Assembly: GCA_037903355.1 (NCBI GenBank) | Contig: JBAJFE010000001.1 | Coordinates: forward strand, 930,001 to 994,000 | Length of the DNA stretch: 64,000 nucleotides | DNA from: Trichuris trichiura | Lineage: Eukaryota > Nematoda > Enoplea > Trichinellida > Trichuridae | Reading direction: 5' to 3' | Shown here: piece after piece, positions 61,128 to 64,000 of the stretch | Numbering within the stretch: the first letter of the stretch is position 1 | How the letters are laid out: every line of letters starts with the position of its first letter | Notes under the pieces: model-generated | What the model was told of the DNA's origin: nothing | Database searches by the model: none | The model's input: only the letters and a program-made list of their open reading frames with translations | Translations under genes and position numbers: made by a program

Positions 61128-62950
61128 TATATTACGGTGAATAAGAACACCCCCTACCCACGTAATGAATTGTGATGAATGACTCAGTTACGGCGACGCT
61201 GGTTGCTAGATTCTTGGTCAATTCTGATTGGTCAGTTTCCTGTCAATCCTTATCGTCCATTCAATTGAAACTGTCTTGCCTTAACTCAACGGGAAAACTC
61301 ATCAGCTGCCCATTAGCGCATGCTGTACAGCAGCACATAAGCTATGAGAAACGAATGGTATTGAATAGGTTTACTGGACGTCTATTACAACTGTTGCATG
61401 TATGTAAAACACAGGTGAAAAGATTGTAGAAGCGGATGAACACGTCATATGAAGCGGAGTACATTAATAGCATTAAGCATTTAGTTAGCTAAGCATGCTC
61501 TTCGTCACTGTCTGGTAGTCCTACGCCTTCTTTGTCGTCCAACCGGGCAGAGATGGAGCACTTTCGAAAAGACTTGATAGCAGTTTCTGTCTTTACACTT
61601 TGCCTTTGTTATAAACTGGACCAGCAAATTAAGCAACCGTGCTCACGTTCGTCCCCTGGTTGTGTATCTCTTCTGCTCGTTCACTATCCATTCTTTCCCC
61701 TCTTTTCGCATGTAGTCTTTAAAAGGCTCATTAATTCAGACGTCCAGCGGCTGCAGAACTCACGTAAACCCACCGGGAATTACAGCGGTTCCTGTTTTGT
61801 TTTTCTTTAAACTTGACTTTATTCCTTCAGCTGCGTGACTGCAGGATGAGTTCCACACCAGCAAGCTTCTGTTGATACCATAATTACCATAGCTTCTGCC
61901 CAGGTCAGTTTTTCCAGATGTTGTCAATCCAAAATCCCATACCCTGTTCATCCGTCCAGCCGTTCTCATGAAAGTGGACAAAAGCAACAAGAAAAAGATC
62001 CTTCTTTGGCAGCCTCTTAAATATGACCATAGGCTTCAGCTTCACTCCATTAGCCAGGCAAAACAGCGCCACCGTGAAATGAGTTCTTTCATGGTCAGTG
62101 GTCTTCACCATAATAGATCTTGTGTCCTACTATCCATGGTTCTATTCCCAATCACATTGGAAAAATATTGGCCTCTCACCGGTGTCACCGATGTTGCCCA
62201 ATGGAAACCCATTTTCCCTTCTTGTCGACAGATTACTGACATGCCTGGAAATACGATTTGGTGAGATGGAGTACACTTTCATTTCTTCTGCGAAAACAGG
62301 GCTTCCACTTCTGCTTATTTGGCGATTGCACACTACGCTTCTTCAAAACACATACGCGGAAACCTACCGCCTGAAGTCACGCAGCTTATGCACCAAATCC
62401 ACAGGCATTTTCTGTGCAATTTTCGTGTTCTGTCTCAGGAACAGGTCCTTCCTTTTCAGTAAACAGTTCCATCATCCATTCGTTGTGGTAAAGCCATAGG
62501 ACAAGTGTGGACTGCAGTGAGCTTAGTTCATCGCTTGATCTCTCTTGTTTGTCCTTGTCTCTGTTGTCGTATCCATTCTGGCAAATTGTTCTCCAGTTCC
62601 GACCAATAGGCGATGCCTGAGCGCCTTGCAGGGTTTTTCTTCAGCATCCTCTTCAGCGCGTCTTCCTGACTCTTCCAATCTATCAACACCTTCAGGGCAC
62701 CGCTACACTTTCTGACCGTCTGTGAATTGTTGGCTTCTTTTTTGCCATCTTGACGACTTCGAACTCGAATCCGGTTCTGTAGCTTCTCGTCGTAATAAAT
62801 CGCGCGCGCAGTGCACTAAGTGCAGCTGAAAAATTCCTCCGGTAAGGAGGCGTATTCTTCTTTAGTCGCGCAGTTTCTTCAGTTGCTACTAAGAGCGCGA
62901 TACAGAGCGACACGCGGCACGCAAGGACAAATTTCAAGAAAACGTGAAGA
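61128..62950 (-). pseudogene. Decayed pogo/Tigger transposase and element
   Basis: Minus strand. An N-terminal part in the palindrome arm (YWSELENNLPEWIRQQRQ, about 62640-62590), then TKIAQKMPVDLVHKLRDF (about 62430-62370). The DDE core follows: NIGDTGERPIFFQ at 62180, TDHERTHFTVALFCLANGV, KPMVIFKRLPKKD, VHFHENGWTDEQGMGFW (62111-61905), LLVWNSSCSHAAEG and TAVIPGGFT (61870-61760). Many stops and shifts. The left end near 61128 shows TTACCGTATATTACGGTG with AAGAACACCCCC, a possible terminus. Clearly distinct from the Tigger at 42435. Confidence 0.75.
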
Positions 62951-64000
62951 AAACAGGTGTGTTCAAACTGTCACTGTTACGTACGAACCAACGAAGCACA
63001 ATAGTCAGTAGGAACAACTTCGTCCCTTTTCAAATGCTAAGGCCTAGGTAGCACCGCCTTCCAATTTTTCACAAACACGAAGCGAATGTAGAAGCACTGT
63101 TCAGCGTTTTAATGAAAAACGATTAACTTCATCTTCATTGGTTGTTATCAGCTCACATGTCGCGCTAAGCTTATATATCTGATGCAACAAGGGATGGGCG
63201 ACAACTGCAAGCTCAGTCGATGAGAACCTTGCGCTCGCTTAGAACTGAGCTTACAGTTATCCTCAATGGAGGTCACGCAGCGTTATTATCGAATCTCAAG
63301 AGCTATAACTTTCCGTTCCTTGCTGCACCGTCATATCAGCTTAGCGCGACATGTGAACTGATAATAACCAATGGGGATGAAGTGAATCGTTCTTTCGCTG
63401 AAACGCTGAACAGTGCTTCTACATTCGCTTCGTGTTTGTGAAAAATTGGAAGGCGGTGCTACCTAAGCTTTAGCATTTGAAAAGGGACGAAGTTGTTCCT
63501 ACTGACTACTGTGCTTCGTTGGTTCGTACGTAACAGTGACAGTTTGAACACACCTGTTTTCTTCACGTTTCCTTGAAATTTGTCCCTGGGTGCCGCGTGT
63601 CACTCTGTATCGCGCTCTTAGTAGCAACTGAAAAAACTGTGTGACTAACGAAGAATACGCTTCCTTACCGGAGGAATTTTTCAGCTGCACTTAGTGCACT
63701 GCGCGCGCGATTTATTACGACGAGAAGCTACAGAACCGGATTCGAGTTCGAAGTCGTCAAGATGGCAAAAAAGAAGCCAACAATTCACAGACGGTCAGAA
63801 AGTGTAGCGGTGCCCTGAAGGTGGTGATAGATTGGAGGAGTCAGGAAGACGCGCTGAAGAGGATGCTGAAGAAAAACCCTGCAAGGCGCTCAGGCATCGC
63901 CTATTGGTCGGAACTGGAGAACAATTTGCCAGAATGGATACGACAACAGCGACAAGGACAAACAAGAGAGATCAAGCGATGAACTAAGCTCACTGCAGTC
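62504..64000. repeat. Large palindrome, right arm runs off the window
   Basis: Left arm 62504-63178 and right arm 63332-64000 are near-identical reverse complements (GACTGCAGTGAGCTTAG at 62510 versus CTAAGCTCACTGCAGTC at the last bases). The spacer is about 153 bp. Each arm holds the N-terminal part of a pogo transposase (MAKKKPTIHRRSES), so two elements face away from a shared centre. Confidence 0.88.

Noticed and set aside
62820..63690. Two near-identical 63-codon ORFs on opposite strands
   Set aside because: A consequence of the palindrome; the frame is antisense to the pogo transposase.
59844..64000. First Duox exon with signal peptide
   Set aside because: Looked for on the minus strand; no segment with the expected start and splice donor was convincing, so none is called.

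Overview
This is eukaryotic DNA, most likely from a nematode. Three things point there. (1) An apparently intact dual oxidase gene on the minus strand resembles C. elegans BLI-3 most closely, as far as I recall that protein. (2) Most of its introns are only 37-59 nt. (3) A TTAGGC array, the nematode telomere hexamer, is present. A clade I nematode such as Trichuris is a guess from the retrotransposon flavour, not shown. No bacterial operons, CRISPR arrays, rRNA or convincing tRNA genes were seen.

Layout. 1-25 kb (downstream of the gene) is a transposon graveyard. It holds the start of an LTR element running off the left edge (1-2465, minus), a solo LTR, two hammerhead-ribozyme foldbacks, Penelope-like (PLE) fragments, a Gypsy (9008-12942, minus), a second LTR element of the first type (12943-17710, plus), and a third Gypsy (17711-22850, plus). 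That third Gypsy is interrupted by a GGGTC-TIR element and by a hAT transposon. 25.7-59.8 kb is the Duox gene: 25 coding exons whose phases all agree, 1,478 codons plus stop, lacking only the extreme N-terminus. Four short-range exon clusters are separated by three very large introns (about 12.8, 7.0 and 7.7 kb). These are packed with nested elements: an inverted pair of PLEs, a Tigger/pogo element, hAT elements, GGGTC-TIR elements, solo LTRs and ribozyme foldbacks. 59.8-64 kb holds a solo LTR and a decayed pogo element that forms one arm of a large palindrome running off the right edge.

How it fits together. The only host gene seen is Duox: an extracellular peroxidase-like domain, a membrane span, an EF-hand region, a ferric-reductase membrane domain, and an FAD/NADPH domain. 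In worms it makes H2O2 for cuticle crosslinking and defence. Everything else is mobile DNA at different ages. Elements 1 and 2 encode gag, protease, RT, a BEL-like RNase H and integrase. The PLEs encode RT plus GIY-YIG endonuclease and carry hammerhead ribozymes in their terminal repeats. hAT and pogo elements move by cut-and-paste. Many insertions keep exact target-site duplications, so the nesting order can be read directly.

Most notable: 14 hammerhead-type motifs linked to PLE ends, four of them in compact ribozyme foldbacks; a family of 8-bp-TSD DNA elements each carrying a telomere-like seed; two hAT copies sharing the same frameshifts; an LTR element whose ends come from two different insertions; and two 48-nt stop-free in-frame introns in Duox.
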